Shown: positions 17,026 to 26,305 of the stretch, in pieces
How positions within the stretch are numbered: the first letter of the stretch is position 1
How the letters are laid out: every line of letters begins with the position of its first letter
Made by a program: the position numbers and the translations under genes
NCBI GenBank assembly: GCA_002342035.1
Contig: DDPE01000036.1
Location: 1 to 64,000 of the forward strand
Origin: Asticcacaulis sp. UBA2476
GTDB lineage: Bacteria > Pseudomonadota > Alphaproteobacteria > Caulobacterales > Caulobacteraceae
Direction of reading: 5' to 3'
Length of the DNA stretch: 64,000 nt
Notes under the pieces: generated by a model
Seen by the model: the letters and a program-made list of their open reading frames with translations, nothing else
What the model was told of the DNA's origin: nothing
The model's database searches: none

Positions 17026-17814
17026 TTAAGCCGCTAAAAACTTTTCAGATAAAACGGCATCAACCAACATCGTCAAATCTGACGCGGTAAACGGCTTAGG
17101 CAACTGCGCCGTTGCCCCAATTTTGCGGGCCGCTGATAAAGCTTTCATGCAGTCAAGCTGTTCAAGTTCAGCGCCTGCCGACATGGCGATAACGTGAACT
17201 TCAGGCCATTGGCTGCGGATGATGTTGATCCCTTCCAGCCCGCCCATGCCCGGCATGAAGATGTCCGTTATCACCACATCAACGTGGGCGATATCAACGC
17301 GTTCGAGTGCCTCTTCCATAGATGCTGCCTCACTGACGCGGTAACCTTTGTCATCAAGCGCTGCGGTCACCAGCTTTCGGACAACACGGCAGTCGTCTAT
17401 GACCAGCATATGACGCCTGCGTAAGGGGGTCGCCTGAATAAGCTTGGTCTGAGTAAGGATATTCGCGATGGCTTGTGGCGTGAACGGCTTGGCCAGCACA
17501 AAATCGGCCTTTGCCTGACGCGCCATAGCCAGAGTTTCCTCAAGCACAGCCCCACCCGCACCGCCCGATGTCATAATCGCCACCGGCACATCAGGCGCTC
17601 GATCTCTCAGGTTAGGCATATATTTCAAAGTATTGCCGTCGCTGACATAGACATCCAGCAGCATTAGATCGACCTTGAAATCCCGTATCATGGAATAGGC
17701 CGTCTTCAGGTCATGGCTTACAAGGGTTAAGCACCCTAATCCCTCAAGTATGCGGGAAATCAACTGAGCCTGTACGCGACTATCTTCTAAAATCAGTACC
17801 GTCCCCAGAGACAT
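17026..17814 (-). CDS. Double-receiver response regulator without output domain (copy B)
   Basis: A 262-residue paralogue of the next gene, with the same two-receiver layout. REC1 has LILEDSR, LMLLDVYVSDGNTL, IMTSGGAGG and LAKPFTP; REC2 has VIDDCR, VVITDIFMPGMGG, IAMSAGAE and LPKPF, so both domains keep the phosphoacceptor Asp and the conserved Lys. The two proteins align end to end with shared blocks such as NTL..MP and GGAGG, marking a tandem duplication. GGGAG lies 10 bases before the ATG. It is first in the pair, with about 100 bases between it and copy A. Kinase and partner unknown. Confidence 0.85.
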   Translation of the reverse strand: MSLGTVLILEDSRVQAQLISRILEGLGCLTLVSHDLKTAYSMIRDFKVDLMLLDVYVSDGNTLKYMPNLRDRAPDVPVAIMTSGGAGGAVLEETLAMARQAKADFVLAKPFTPQAIANILTQTKLIQATPLRRRHMLVIDDCRVVRKLVTAALDDKGYRVSEAASMEEALERVDIAHVDVVITDIFMPGMGGLEGINIIRSQWPEVHVIAMSAGAELEQLDCMKALSAARKIGATAQLPKPFTASDLTMLVDAVLSEKFLAA

Positions 17815-18010
17815 GTGTAAAAGCTCCCCGTGCGCAGCTTGAAAAAGCTACGCTTTATCTGTGTGTATATGATTAATACGCCAAAACTACGCAGACAGGG
17901 CGCCAAACTCAGGGTGGCCAGCTCAGGGCGGCAAAATAAAGCCCGGAAAATACGGTCTGCGTTTAAAAACTAAGATGACGCATTAGGTCAAATCAGTATA
18001 AAAAGTGTTC

Positions 18011-18784
18011 ATGCTCATACTGTTATCCCCAGCCAAATCGCTCAATACATCCCCTGTAGCCGATTGGGTTAAACCCACCTCACCGAGATTTTCCGCTCAT
18101 ACCAAAGATCTTCTGGCCGTTATGAAAACTAAAAGTCCGGATGATTTGCGCGGATTAATGGACATATCGGATGATCTGGCGGAGTTAAATTACCGCCGCT
18201 ATCAGAGGTTTACGCGTCAGGAGGTACTGCCTGCCGCCATGATATTTGATGGCGACGTCTACGATGGTCTCAAGGCGCGCGAACTTAATCAGACCGACCT
18301 GATATGGATGCAGGATCATGTTCGCATATTATCCGGTCTTTATGGCGTACTGAGACCGCTTGATCAGATGCGTCCCTATCGCCTCGAAATGGGGACATCC
18401 CTGCCGACAGATAAGGGTAAATCTCTGTATGCCTACTGGGGCGATGATATTGCCAACGCACTTCTTAAGGATGCCAGGGCCGTAAAGGCGGACACGATAC
18501 TTAATCTGGCAAGTCAGGAGTATGCTAAGGCCGCGCTTACCAAGGCGATGAAGCTTACGGTTATCAATACGCGTTTTCTGGATGAAAAAGATGGCAAGGC
18601 GCGCATCGTGTCATTCTTCGCCAAACGCGCACGCGGTTTGATGGCGCGTTACGTTATCGACAATCGCATCGAAGACATCGAACAGGTCAAGGCTTTCGAT
18701 ATCGATGGCTACAGGTTTCAGGCCGATCAATCGACACCAGCGGAGTGGGTGTTTTCACGCCCGCAACCGCCACTGAAGTCCTAA
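18011..18784 (+). CDS. yaaA: Peroxide stress protein YaaA (DUF328)
   Basis: A 257-residue cytoplasmic protein of the YaaA/UPF0246 family, which in E. coli limits intracellular iron and damage during peroxide stress and binds DNA. The family start MLILLSPAKSLNT is intact, followed by conserved SPRFSAHTKDLL, ELNYRRYQRF, FDGDVYDGL and LSGLYGVLRPLDQMRPYRLEMG. The ATG at 18011 is chosen over an in-frame GTG six bases upstream because it gives that start. No strong ribosome-binding site is seen. Its stop overlaps the stop of the convergent threonylcarbamoyl-AMP synthase gene by 4 bases. Regulation by OxyR is known in E. coli and not tested here. Confidence 0.92.
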   Translation: MLILLSPAKSLNTSPVADWVKPTSPRFSAHTKDLLAVMKTKSPDDLRGLMDISDDLAELNYRRYQRFTRQEVLPAAMIFDGDVYDGLKARELNQTDLIWMQDHVRILSGLYGVLRPLDQMRPYRLEMGTSLPTDKGKSLYAYWGDDIANALLKDARAVKADTILNLASQEYAKAALTKAMKLTVINTRFLDEKDGKARIVSFFAKRARGLMARYVIDNRIEDIEQVKAFDIDGYRFQADQSTPAEWVFSRPQPPLKS

Positions 18785-19698
18785 CCAATAAACCCGGATG
18801 CGCGCTTCAACCGATCATTAATAGCTTCACCGAGTCCGTGATCCGGGATGGGGGCGACGCAAATTTTAGAGGGATTAAGTTTGTCTGCATCCCTTAATGA
18901 TTTAAAAAGGTTAGATGCCGCTTCTGATAGATCAGATGAAGCGCTAAGTTGGAACACCGGGCCAGTATAACTGGTCGGACCAAATGCCAGATACGCGCAG
19001 CCCGGTTCGGGAAGAGTGACGTTAATCTCAACCTTAGCATCAGGGGCGTAATGCAGGGTTAGACGTCCGGGGGAGCGGTGCCCATCATGATCATCGCCTT
19101 CCAGAGGCCCAATAACCGATTCTATTTGCTGGCGCGTCACGGCGCCGGCCCGCAGATAACGAACACCGTCCATCAGACTGACAACCGTGGATTCCAAGCC
19201 AATCTGGCAATCACCGCCGTCGATCGCCGCCGCCACATAAGCGCCGGTTTCCTCAACGGCATCACGGAACCGGGTTGGGCTAGGCCGACCAGAGCGATTG
19301 GCAGAGGGTGCCACCACGCCACCACCAAAGGCCTGCAATATCTCAAGAGCCAGAGGATGGCTGGGCACCCGTACCGCCACGCTATCCAGACCAGCCCGCG
19401 CCAGATCACTGACCTGACCATTATCTCTGGCGGGCAAAACGAGCGTCAGGGGGCCTGGCCAAAACACCCCAGCCAACGCGCGCGCGCGGTCGTCAAAGTA
19501 AGCAAGGCTTTCGGCTATCGCCAGATCAGCGACATGAACAATCAGAGGATTGAAATGCGGACGGCCTTTTGCAGAATATACCTTGGCAACGGCCGCCGCA
19601 TCCCCCGCACTTGCCCCAAGACCATAAACGGTTTCGGTCGGCAAAAAGATGAGATTTCCGGCATTTAGGGCGGTCACGGCGTCGCGAACAGAAGTCAT
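18781..19698 (-). CDS. L-threonylcarbamoyladenylate synthase (Sua5/YwlC type)
   Basis: Makes threonylcarbamoyl-AMP from threonine, bicarbonate and ATP, the first step of t6A synthesis at position 37 of ANN-decoding tRNAs. The YrdC domain spans about residues 5-190 with FLPTETVYGLGA, KGRPHFNPLIVH and VAPSANRSGRPSPT. A C-terminal Sua5 domain (about 200-305, entered through a linker containing SPGRLTLHYAP) makes this the longer Sua5/YwlC form rather than the short TsaC. Gene stands 36 bases downstream of the cytochrome b561-YceI start-to-stop gap on the same strand orientation reversed neighbours aside, with yaaA convergent. The activity assignment is firm. Confidence 0.92.
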   Translation of the reverse strand: MTSVRDAVTALNAGNLIFLPTETVYGLGASAGDAAAVAKVYSAKGRPHFNPLIVHVADLAIAESLAYFDDRARALAGVFWPGPLTLVLPARDNGQVSDLARAGLDSVAVRVPSHPLALEILQAFGGGVVAPSANRSGRPSPTRFRDAVEETGAYVAAAIDGGDCQIGLESTVVSLMDGVRYLRAGAVTRQQIESVIGPLEGDDHDGHRSPGRLTLHYAPDAKVEINVTLPEPGCAYLAFGPTSYTGPVFQLSASSDLSEAASNLFKSLRDADKLNPSKICVAPIPDHGLGEAINDRLKRASGFIG

Positions 19699-19734
19699 AG
19701 CGTGCCCATACCAAACCGCCCTGATGGCCTCAAC

Positions 19735-21018
19735 CTATTTAACGGCAGACGCACTCAAAGTGAAGTCCAGTTTCACGTCTGCAGGGATCTGATCGGTGGA
19801 TGCCCAGTCTCCGGACCCCACGCCAAAACCAAGCCTGTCCAAATCAGCCTGTGCTGTGACATTGGCCACTTTCTTTCCGCCAGATTCACTGATTTTAAGA
19901 TTAAATGGCAGGTCAAAGGGCTTTGTCTGCCCATGCAGGGTTAACTTACCCTTGGCCACGAAGCGTGTTTCAGAAATTTTTGAGAACGATTTGGCTTCGA
20001 ATGTCGCCTTTGGGTGGTTGGCGACATTGAAAAATGAATCGCTTTTAAGCGTGTTGTCGCGCTCAGTATCATCTGTACTCACAGAGTTCAGGTTGATGAC
20101 GACCTTGATCGAAGACGTATCAAGTGCGACCGGATCGAAACGAATGTCAGCGCTGTAGTCGCTGAAACGTCCACGGATATTGGCCCCCTGAAATGACGTT
20201 ACAAAATCGAGACGGGTTTTGGCCTTATCTACCGTCCATTTTGTAACTGCGGGTGCCGTCACCGACAGGCTTGACACTTCTGAGGCCGCGACAGCGCTCA
20301 CCATTTCCGAAGCTTCAGAACTTGAGGCAATGCCTTCAACAGGCGCGACATCAGCCGTAACCGCCTCAGACGTCGGAGGCGTCTCAGGTTTAGCGCCGCC
20401 AAATATCAGCGCCCCCGATATAATTGCGATCCCCACCGTAGCCGCCGGTATAATCCAGCGCCAATTCAACAGCGGCTTCGGCGTCAGTCCCGGAACCATC
20501 CGGGTGATGGTATTATCCTTATCGATGACATGATGTTTAAGGGCAGCCCCTATGTGCAAAGGTATCAACACATAGGTGATCAGTTTGGCCAGAATACCAT
20601 GCGCCGCTTCCCACGCATCATGAGCTTGCTCAGATGCCGGCACCGGTAAATGCGGCCACGGCATAATGCCATAAAGCACAGTTTTGATGGCCATCGGGCT
20701 TGCAGATACCATGGCCCAACCCGTCAGCGGCAAACCAATCATGGCAACATAAAATCCCCAATGGACAGCTTTTGCGGCCGCCATCTGCCATTTCGGGCCA
20801 TCGACTTCTGGCGGGGCCTTATAGGCAAAACGTAGTCCCAGCCTGATAAAGCTCAGAAAAAGTATGGTTATGCCGATAGATTTATGAAGTTGAAAGCGGG
20901 CAAAGCGCCCCGCATCTTCATCCTCAAGCCGCCAACCCAGAATGATCATAAAGATAATCAAGCCCGCAATCAGCCAGTGAAGCCAGCGGCTGTAACGATT
21001 ATAGGTTTCAACAGGCAT
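19735..21018 (-). CDS. Cytochrome b561 fused to a YceI domain
   Basis: A two-part membrane protein of about 427 residues. The N-terminal half (about 1-185) is a four-helix cytochrome b561 with likely heme-ligand His residues in RWLHWLIAG, FQLHKSIG, AHGILAKL and PLHIGAALKHH. A fifth helix near 190-205 and an Ala/Ser/Glu/Val-rich linker lead to a periplasmic YceI domain (about 260-427) starting WTVDKAKTRLDFVTSFQG, a lipocalin-like fold that binds polyisoprenoids such as ubiquinone. A joint role in periplasmic quinone or superoxide redox chemistry is likely. The start at 21018 has GAGGA 5 bases upstream; the frame extends to 21030. Regulated perhaps by the inverted repeat at 21086-21112. Confidence 0.88.
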   Translation of the reverse strand: MPVETYNRYSRWLHWLIAGLIIFMIILGWRLEDEDAGRFARFQLHKSIGITILFLSFIRLGLRFAYKAPPEVDGPKWQMAAAKAVHWGFYVAMIGLPLTGWAMVSASPMAIKTVLYGIMPWPHLPVPASEQAHDAWEAAHGILAKLITYVLIPLHIGAALKHHVIDKDNTITRMVPGLTPKPLLNWRWIIPAATVGIAIISGALIFGGAKPETPPTSEAVTADVAPVEGIASSSEASEMVSAVAASEVSSLSVTAPAVTKWTVDKAKTRLDFVTSFQGANIRGRFSDYSADIRFDPVALDTSSIKVVINLNSVSTDDTERDNTLKSDSFFNVANHPKATFEAKSFSKISETRFVAKGKLTLHGQTKPFDLPFNLKISESGGKKVANVTAQADLDRLGFGVGSGDWASTDQIPADVKLDFTLSASAVK

Positions 21019-21085
21019 GGTCATCCTCATTGGCAGGGCGCTTAGTGAAGCTCATATTGAACAATGAGGCCCATAAATCAAGACC

Positions 21086-21112
21086 AATATGTAATTATAT
21101 ATGTTACATATT
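21086..21112. promoter_or_regulatory. Putative operator: 9-base inverted repeat
   Basis: AATATGTAA (21086-21094) and TTACATATT (21104-21112) form perfect arms 9 bases apart, giving 18-base centre-to-centre symmetry typical of a dimeric repressor site. It lies between two divergent genes, cytochrome b561-YceI and acyl-CoA dehydrogenase, 68 bases before the first. The regulator is not identified. No U-tract follows, so it is unlikely to be a terminator. Confidence 0.45.
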
Positions 21113-21234
21113 AAGGTGACGCGAACGTAAACTTATCTTGATCTTTTTATTATGTGGCTCATACTACGGATGAGGTCAGATCTAAGCGTTGGTCAAGACG
21201 CACCTGAGACCCGCCACATCCGAGGAAGCCCAAA

Positions 21235-23001
21235 ATGTCATATCGTCCAAGCATCAAAGATATCAGCTTTTGCCTGCAACAGGTTATAGGCATTGATGAA
21301 TTCTACCAAAGCAAAGGCTTCCCCGACCTTGACAGCGATATTGTGAACGCGGTTTTGGAAGCTGCGGGCGATCTTGCGCGCGATGTTCTGGCCCCGATCA
21401 ACGTCATTGGCGATCATCAGGGGGCACGTCTGGAAAACGGGCAGGTCATTATCGCTGAGGGTTTCGGTGAGGCTTTGAAAGTTTATGCTGAGGGCGGCTG
21501 GAACGGCCTCACGGCCGAACCTGAACATGGCGGTCAGGGTTTGCCTAAAACGCTGGAGCAAGCCTGTTTTGAGCTGTTTCATTCTGCAAATATGGCCTTC
21601 ACGCTCAACCCTACCCTCACCCTTGGCGCCATCGAAGCGCTCAGCGCCTATGGTAACGCGCGTCAAAAAACGATTTATCTGCCAAAACTGGTCAGTGGAG
21701 CGTGGTGTGGCACCATGAACCTGACCGAACCTCAGTCTGGCTCGGACCTGTCGACCCTGACCACTATCGCGCAACCGGCCGACGACGGCACCTACCGCTT
21801 AACGGGACAAAAAATCTTCATCACCTGGGGTGATCACGAAGCCTGCGATAATATCGTGCATCTGGTTCTGGCGCGACTACCAGACGCCCCTGCCGGCACC
21901 AGAGGCATATCATTGTTCCTGTGCCCGAAATATCTGATTGATGAAAACGGCCATATTGGAGAGCGTAACACCGTTCGTGCAGTCGGACTTGAGCACAAGA
22001 TGGGCATTCACGCGTCTCCCACCTGCGTCATGGCCTATGAAGATGCTCTTGCTGAAATGGTAGGGCCGCCTAATGAAGGGCTGGCCGCCATGTTTGTGAT
22101 GATGAACGCGGCCCGACTGGCCGTTGGCACGCAAGGCGTTGGGATCGCTGATCGGGCCTGGCAACAAGCCCAAACCTATGCCCATGAACGCCGTCAGGGT
22201 AAGTCCGCCCTGACTGGTGCGTCAAACGCCCCCATCTATGACCATCCTGACGTCAGGCTGACATTGGCGATATCAAAGGCTAAAATCGAAGCCGCACGCG
22301 GCATATGCTTGCTGACAGCGCAAGCCTTTGACCGCGCCCGTAAGGGGCCTGAAAGTGATCGTACGCGCGCCAAACGCAGAGAAGACTTTCTGGTTCCAAT
22401 TGCCAAGGCGTGGAGCACGCAGGTCGGCTGCGATGTCGCCTCCGCCGGCGTTCAGGTACACGGAGGGATGGGGTTCATCGAAGAGACCGGTGCCGCCCAG
22501 CACTATCGTGACGCCCGAATAGCGCCCATTTACGAAGGCACCAACGGCATTCAGGCTGCAGATCTGGTCGGTCGAAAACTGTCTCAGGATAATGGTCTTG
22601 CGGCTCAGGAGCTTATTCAGGACATAAGCCATTTCATAGAACATAATGAATCTAAATACGTATTCCATATCAAAGCCGCTCTGGAAATTTTCAAAACCGC
22701 CACAAAATGGATTATTGAAAATAAAACCAGTGACGGCGCATCGGTTGCTACCGCTGCCAACCGTTATCTTATGCTGAGTGGCGATCTTATCGGCGGATGG
22801 TTGCTGGCAAAGGCGGCGGTTGCCGCTAAGGAACTGATTGACCAAGGCCACGATGACACGAACTGGCTCAACACCAAGATTGCATTGAACGAAATCTATG
22901 CCTCGCAAATATTAAGCGCAGCCTCTTCGCATATGACGGCGATCCTCATGACGGCGGCACCTCTCCAGAGCCTCAGTTATGAAGCCGTGTTTCCGGAATA
23001 A
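21235..23001 (+). CDS. Acyl-CoA dehydrogenase, long FadE/DmdC-like form
   Basis: A 588-residue flavoenzyme that would introduce the 2,3-double bond into an acyl-CoA. The N-terminal (about 40-155), middle (about 160-275) and C-terminal helical (about 285-450) domains are present, followed by an extra C-terminal domain (about 465-588), giving the layout of long ACADs such as 3-methylthiopropionyl-CoA dehydrogenase (DmdC) and related enzymes. Visible motifs are CGTMNLTEPQSGSDL, QKIFITWGDHE and VHGGMGFIEETG; YEGTNGIQ supplies the catalytic Glu. GAGGAAG lies upstream of the ATG. No other beta-oxidation gene is adjacent, so the substrate chain is not known. Confidence 0.92.
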   Translation: MSYRPSIKDISFCLQQVIGIDEFYQSKGFPDLDSDIVNAVLEAAGDLARDVLAPINVIGDHQGARLENGQVIIAEGFGEALKVYAEGGWNGLTAEPEHGGQGLPKTLEQACFELFHSANMAFTLNPTLTLGAIEALSAYGNARQKTIYLPKLVSGAWCGTMNLTEPQSGSDLSTLTTIAQPADDGTYRLTGQKIFITWGDHEACDNIVHLVLARLPDAPAGTRGISLFLCPKYLIDENGHIGERNTVRAVGLEHKMGIHASPTCVMAYEDALAEMVGPPNEGLAAMFVMMNAARLAVGTQGVGIADRAWQQAQTYAHERRQGKSALTGASNAPIYDHPDVRLTLAISKAKIEAARGICLLTAQAFDRARKGPESDRTRAKRREDFLVPIAKAWSTQVGCDVASAGVQVHGGMGFIEETGAAQHYRDARIAPIYEGTNGIQAADLVGRKLSQDNGLAAQELIQDISHFIEHNESKYVFHIKAALEIFKTATKWIIENKTSDGASVATAANRYLMLSGDLIGGWLLAKAAVAAKELIDQGHDDTNWLNTKIALNEIYASQILSAASSHMTAILMTAAPLQSLSYEAVFPE

Positions 23002-23007
23002 CCGCGT

Positions 23008-23922
23008 TTAAGGCTTTGAGGTTTTTACACCTGATGGCTTGGCACCGCTATTCGTCGGACGCGTCGGATCGGGCACGATATCGCCAGTAGAATTATCCGG
23101 CGTCTTCGGCGGCCCTGATGAAACCGGGCGAACAACCAATCGTTGGCGCAAGGCTTCTTCATCTTGCGACTTTAAAAGCTTGTCGATTGTAGAGCGCACA
23201 AAGACCGCATGGGTCACCAACCCAAGCTCAAGCCGACGGTTATCCTGCTCGACCTGCTTGGTCAAAATCCCGGCAATAAACGTCAGGGATGGCTGCTCGG
23301 TCCCTGGATGACGAATCGTGCGATCGGTCATGAACACCGGGCCACCCGAATTTCCGGGAATAGCTGTTAGATCAATGAGAAATGTCGGATAGTTGGTGCT
23401 GGGTGTCAGCGGATAGGATGCCACCCGCCCGGCCCGCAAAATCGGGAAACCCGCCGGATTGGCCGATAAGCCATGAGGATAACCCAGCGTCATCATCTCA
23501 TCACCGGGACCGATGTGATATTCCGTAAAGGTTTTCTCATCTGCCAGCCAGGCGACCGGAACCACATTATCTTTATAGGCCGCGGGCACTTCGACCGGTA
23601 TGACCGCGACATCTTCTTTGCCGTGCTGCACCCACAACGGCCCGCGATCGGAACGAATAGTCAACTTAGACGGGCCATACTGCCATTTACCCGTAGCCCC
23701 TTCGAATCGCCAACCAATGCGCACTTCGTTGGACGGCATTTTTTCAAACACATGCGCAGCCGTTACCAGAACAATTTCCGGTGGATTATTAGCCGAATTA
23801 TAGCCGCGCGGAACGGAAACGAGAAAACCGGTACCGACCATGCGCTTTCCATCGGCCAGAGGCTGATCGATTTGCACCGTTGCCTTAATCAGTTCCAGTG
23901 TTAAATCAGCATCCATAAACAA
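23008..23922 (-). CDS. Trypsin-like serine peptidase
   Basis: A 304-residue protein with a chymotrypsin-fold protease domain (about 10-245). The triad is visible as His57 in VTAAHVF, Asp104 in KEDVAVI and Ser192 in PGNSGGPV. I see no signal peptide and no PDZ domain, so unlike DegP it is a stand-alone peptidase and its location is uncertain; the start may also be the ATG two codons downstream. The last ~50 residues are Pro/Ser/Thr-rich and probably unstructured. It is divergent from the oligopeptidase at 24065 and convergent with the acyl-CoA dehydrogenase, 6 bases away. Confidence 0.83.
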   Translation of the reverse strand: MFMDADLTLELIKATVQIDQPLADGKRMVGTGFLVSVPRGYNSANNPPEIVLVTAAHVFEKMPSNEVRIGWRFEGATGKWQYGPSKLTIRSDRGPLWVQHGKEDVAVIPVEVPAAYKDNVVPVAWLADEKTFTEYHIGPGDEMMTLGYPHGLSANPAGFPILRAGRVASYPLTPSTNYPTFLIDLTAIPGNSGGPVFMTDRTIRHPGTEQPSLTFIAGILTKQVEQDNRRLELGLVTHAVFVRSTIDKLLKSQDEEALRQRLVVRPVSSGPPKTPDNSTGDIVPDPTRPTNSGAKPSGVKTSKP

Positions 23923-24064
23923 TATGCCCTTGAAAAAGCAGGCCAGTCGTGAATCTTACCAAACCGTCATTTGACGGATAGTTAAGAAGCGTCGCAATCT
24001 CGTTACAAAGCTCGATCATTTTCATCCCCAGGCCTTATGGCCAATCTGACAAAGGTGTCATCAC

Positions 24065-26305
24065 ATGAAAAGCCGCATAAATCGCAGAAACATGCTTGTA
24101 AGCAGCATAAGTGTTGGATTTATGGTCAACTCTGCTTTTGGTGCCACACCCGCCCTATCCGCTTCAGGAAGTCATATGTCTAAACTTACCGCCCCCAAGG
24201 CCAAAAAGATTCCTTTTAAGATCGAGCAACTGGGATACACCCGCACCGACGACTATAACTGGATGAAGGATGACCGTTGGCAGGAAGTCTTGCGCGATCC
24301 CGATCTTATCAAGGCCGAGGTTAAAGACCACCTCATTCTCGAAAACGCCTATTCCAAAGATATGCTAAAGCCGACCGAAGCCTTGCAAGCCACGCTGTTT
24401 GAGGAAATGAAGGGCCGCATAAAGGAAGACGATTCATCTGTACCCGCCGCAGATGGCACCTGGGAATATTATGTGCGTTATAATACCGGCGCCCAACACC
24501 CCATTAACGCCCGTAAACCCCGCGGCAAGGACAAGATCAGCAAAGAAATCATCCCCTTTGCCGCCGTACCTGCCGACGAGCAGATTTTGCTGGACGAAGA
24601 CGCCGCCGCTAAAGGGCTGGACTATTACGCAACCGGCACGACGACCCACAGCCCGGATCACAAGCTCTATGCCTGGTCCGAAGATACCCAAGGCTCCGAG
24701 GTCTACAAAATACACGTTAAGGATTTGGTGACCGGAGAGCGCCTTGGTAAGCCCGTTGAGAGCGCCACGGGCGATTTCGTATTTTCCCCGGACTCCCAAT
24801 ATCTGTTCTGGACGTTCCGTGACGACAATGGCCGTCCGTCTAAAATTTATCGCCGTCCGGCCAAAGGCGGGGATGACGTCCTAATTTATGAGGAAAAAGA
24901 CCCCGGCTTCTTTATCGGTGTTGGTAGCCTGTCGTCCGACAAGTTCATCATTATCAGTATCGGCAATCAGGAAACCTCAGAAGTCTGGCTGATCCCGGCA
25001 TTTGAGCCAACAAAAGCCCCTGTATGCGTCGAACCTCGCGTGACTGGTGTCATGTATGAGGTTGATCACTGGGACGATCGCTTCATTATCCTCACCAATG
25101 CTGATGATGCCGTGGATTTCAAGCTGATGACGTCTACAGCCGCCTTACCGTCAAAATCAACCTGGCAGCCGTGGGTCGCGCACCGTCCCGGCACTTACAT
25201 TACCCGTTTTAGCCTTTACAAGGGCCATATGGTGAGGGTTGAGCGTGAAAACGCCAACTCACGCATTATCGTAACGAAAAAGGCCGACCTAAGCGAACAT
25301 GAGATTGGCGTTAAGGAAGAAGCCTACGCCCTAGGCTTAGGTGGCTCACTGGAATACGACACGACGGTGATGCGTTATACCTATACCTCCCCGACCACAC
25401 CAGCACAGACCTATGATTACGACATGGACAGCCGGCAAAAAACTTTGCGCAAGACGCAGGTTATCCCCTCCGGTCACAATCCGAACGACTATGTCGCCAA
25501 GCGCCTGTACGCAAAGGCGCCGGATGGTGTTGATGTCCCTGTCACCGTCCTGATGAAAAAAGATGTTAAGCTGGACGGCAAGGCCCCGCTGCTGCTTTAC
25601 GGTTACGGTTCCTACGGCATCCCGATGGAGCCCGCTTTTTCTATCCGCAACCTAAGCCTGGTAAACCGTGGCTGGATTTACGCCACCGCCCATATTCGCG
25701 GCGGCTCTGAAAAAGGCCGTGGCTGGTTTATGGATGGCCGTAAATTTAAGAAAAAGAACACCTTTACCGATTTTATCGCCTGCGCCGAGCACCTGACGGC
25801 CAAGGGGTATGGCTCAAAAGGCCGTATAGTGGCCTATGGCGGATCGGCCGGCGGGATGCTCATGGGGGCCATTACCAACATGCGGCCTGACCTGTGGGCT
25901 GGTGTGATTGGCGCTGTGCCGTTCGTAGACGTGCTCAACACTATGAGCGATACCTCCCTGCCCCTGACCCCGCCTGAATGGCCGGAATGGGGCAATCCGA
26001 TTGAGGATAAGGCCGCCTACGATTATATCGCCTCCTACAGCCCCTATGATAATATTACCGCCAAGGCGTATCCGCCGGTATTGGCGACAGGTGGCTTAAG
26101 CGACCCCCGTGTTACCTACTGGGAACCTATGAAGTGGATTTCCAAGTTACGCGAATATAATACTTCCCAGGCGCCGATGTTGCTCAAGATCAATATGGAA
26201 GCGGGGCATGGCGGGGCTTCGGGTCGCTTTGACTTCCTGAAAGAAATTGCTTTCGATTATGCGTTTGCTATCTGGGCCGTCGATAAAGGATATCTGAAAG
26301 CGTAA
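24065..26305 (+). CDS. Prolyl oligopeptidase family S9A, oligopeptidase B-like
   Basis: A 746-residue serine peptidase expected to cleave short peptides, oligopeptidase B-like after Arg/Lys. A twin-arginine-type leader (INRRNMLVSS, hydrophobic to about residue 30) suggests export in folded form. The N-terminal beta-propeller covers about 75-470; the alpha/beta-hydrolase domain covers about 480-746 with Ser594 in GGSAGG, Asp680 in GGLSDPRV and His715 in EAGHGG. PLLLYGYGSYG and HIRGGSEKGRGW are family blocks. AAAGGTG precedes the ATG. A GNAT gene follows immediately after the stop, so they share a transcript. Confidence 0.92.
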   Translation: MKSRINRRNMLVSSISVGFMVNSAFGATPALSASGSHMSKLTAPKAKKIPFKIEQLGYTRTDDYNWMKDDRWQEVLRDPDLIKAEVKDHLILENAYSKDMLKPTEALQATLFEEMKGRIKEDDSSVPAADGTWEYYVRYNTGAQHPINARKPRGKDKISKEIIPFAAVPADEQILLDEDAAAKGLDYYATGTTTHSPDHKLYAWSEDTQGSEVYKIHVKDLVTGERLGKPVESATGDFVFSPDSQYLFWTFRDDNGRPSKIYRRPAKGGDDVLIYEEKDPGFFIGVGSLSSDKFIIISIGNQETSEVWLIPAFEPTKAPVCVEPRVTGVMYEVDHWDDRFIILTNADDAVDFKLMTSTAALPSKSTWQPWVAHRPGTYITRFSLYKGHMVRVERENANSRIIVTKKADLSEHEIGVKEEAYALGLGGSLEYDTTVMRYTYTSPTTPAQTYDYDMDSRQKTLRKTQVIPSGHNPNDYVAKRLYAKAPDGVDVPVTVLMKKDVKLDGKAPLLLYGYGSYGIPMEPAFSIRNLSLVNRGWIYATAHIRGGSEKGRGWFMDGRKFKKKNTFTDFIACAEHLTAKGYGSKGRIVAYGGSAGGMLMGAITNMRPDLWAGVIGAVPFVDVLNTMSDTSLPLTPPEWPEWGNPIEDKAAYDYIASYSPYDNITAKAYPPVLATGGLSDPRVTYWEPMKWISKLREYNTSQAPMLLKINMEAGHGGASGRFDFLKEIAFDYAFAIWAVDKGYLKA

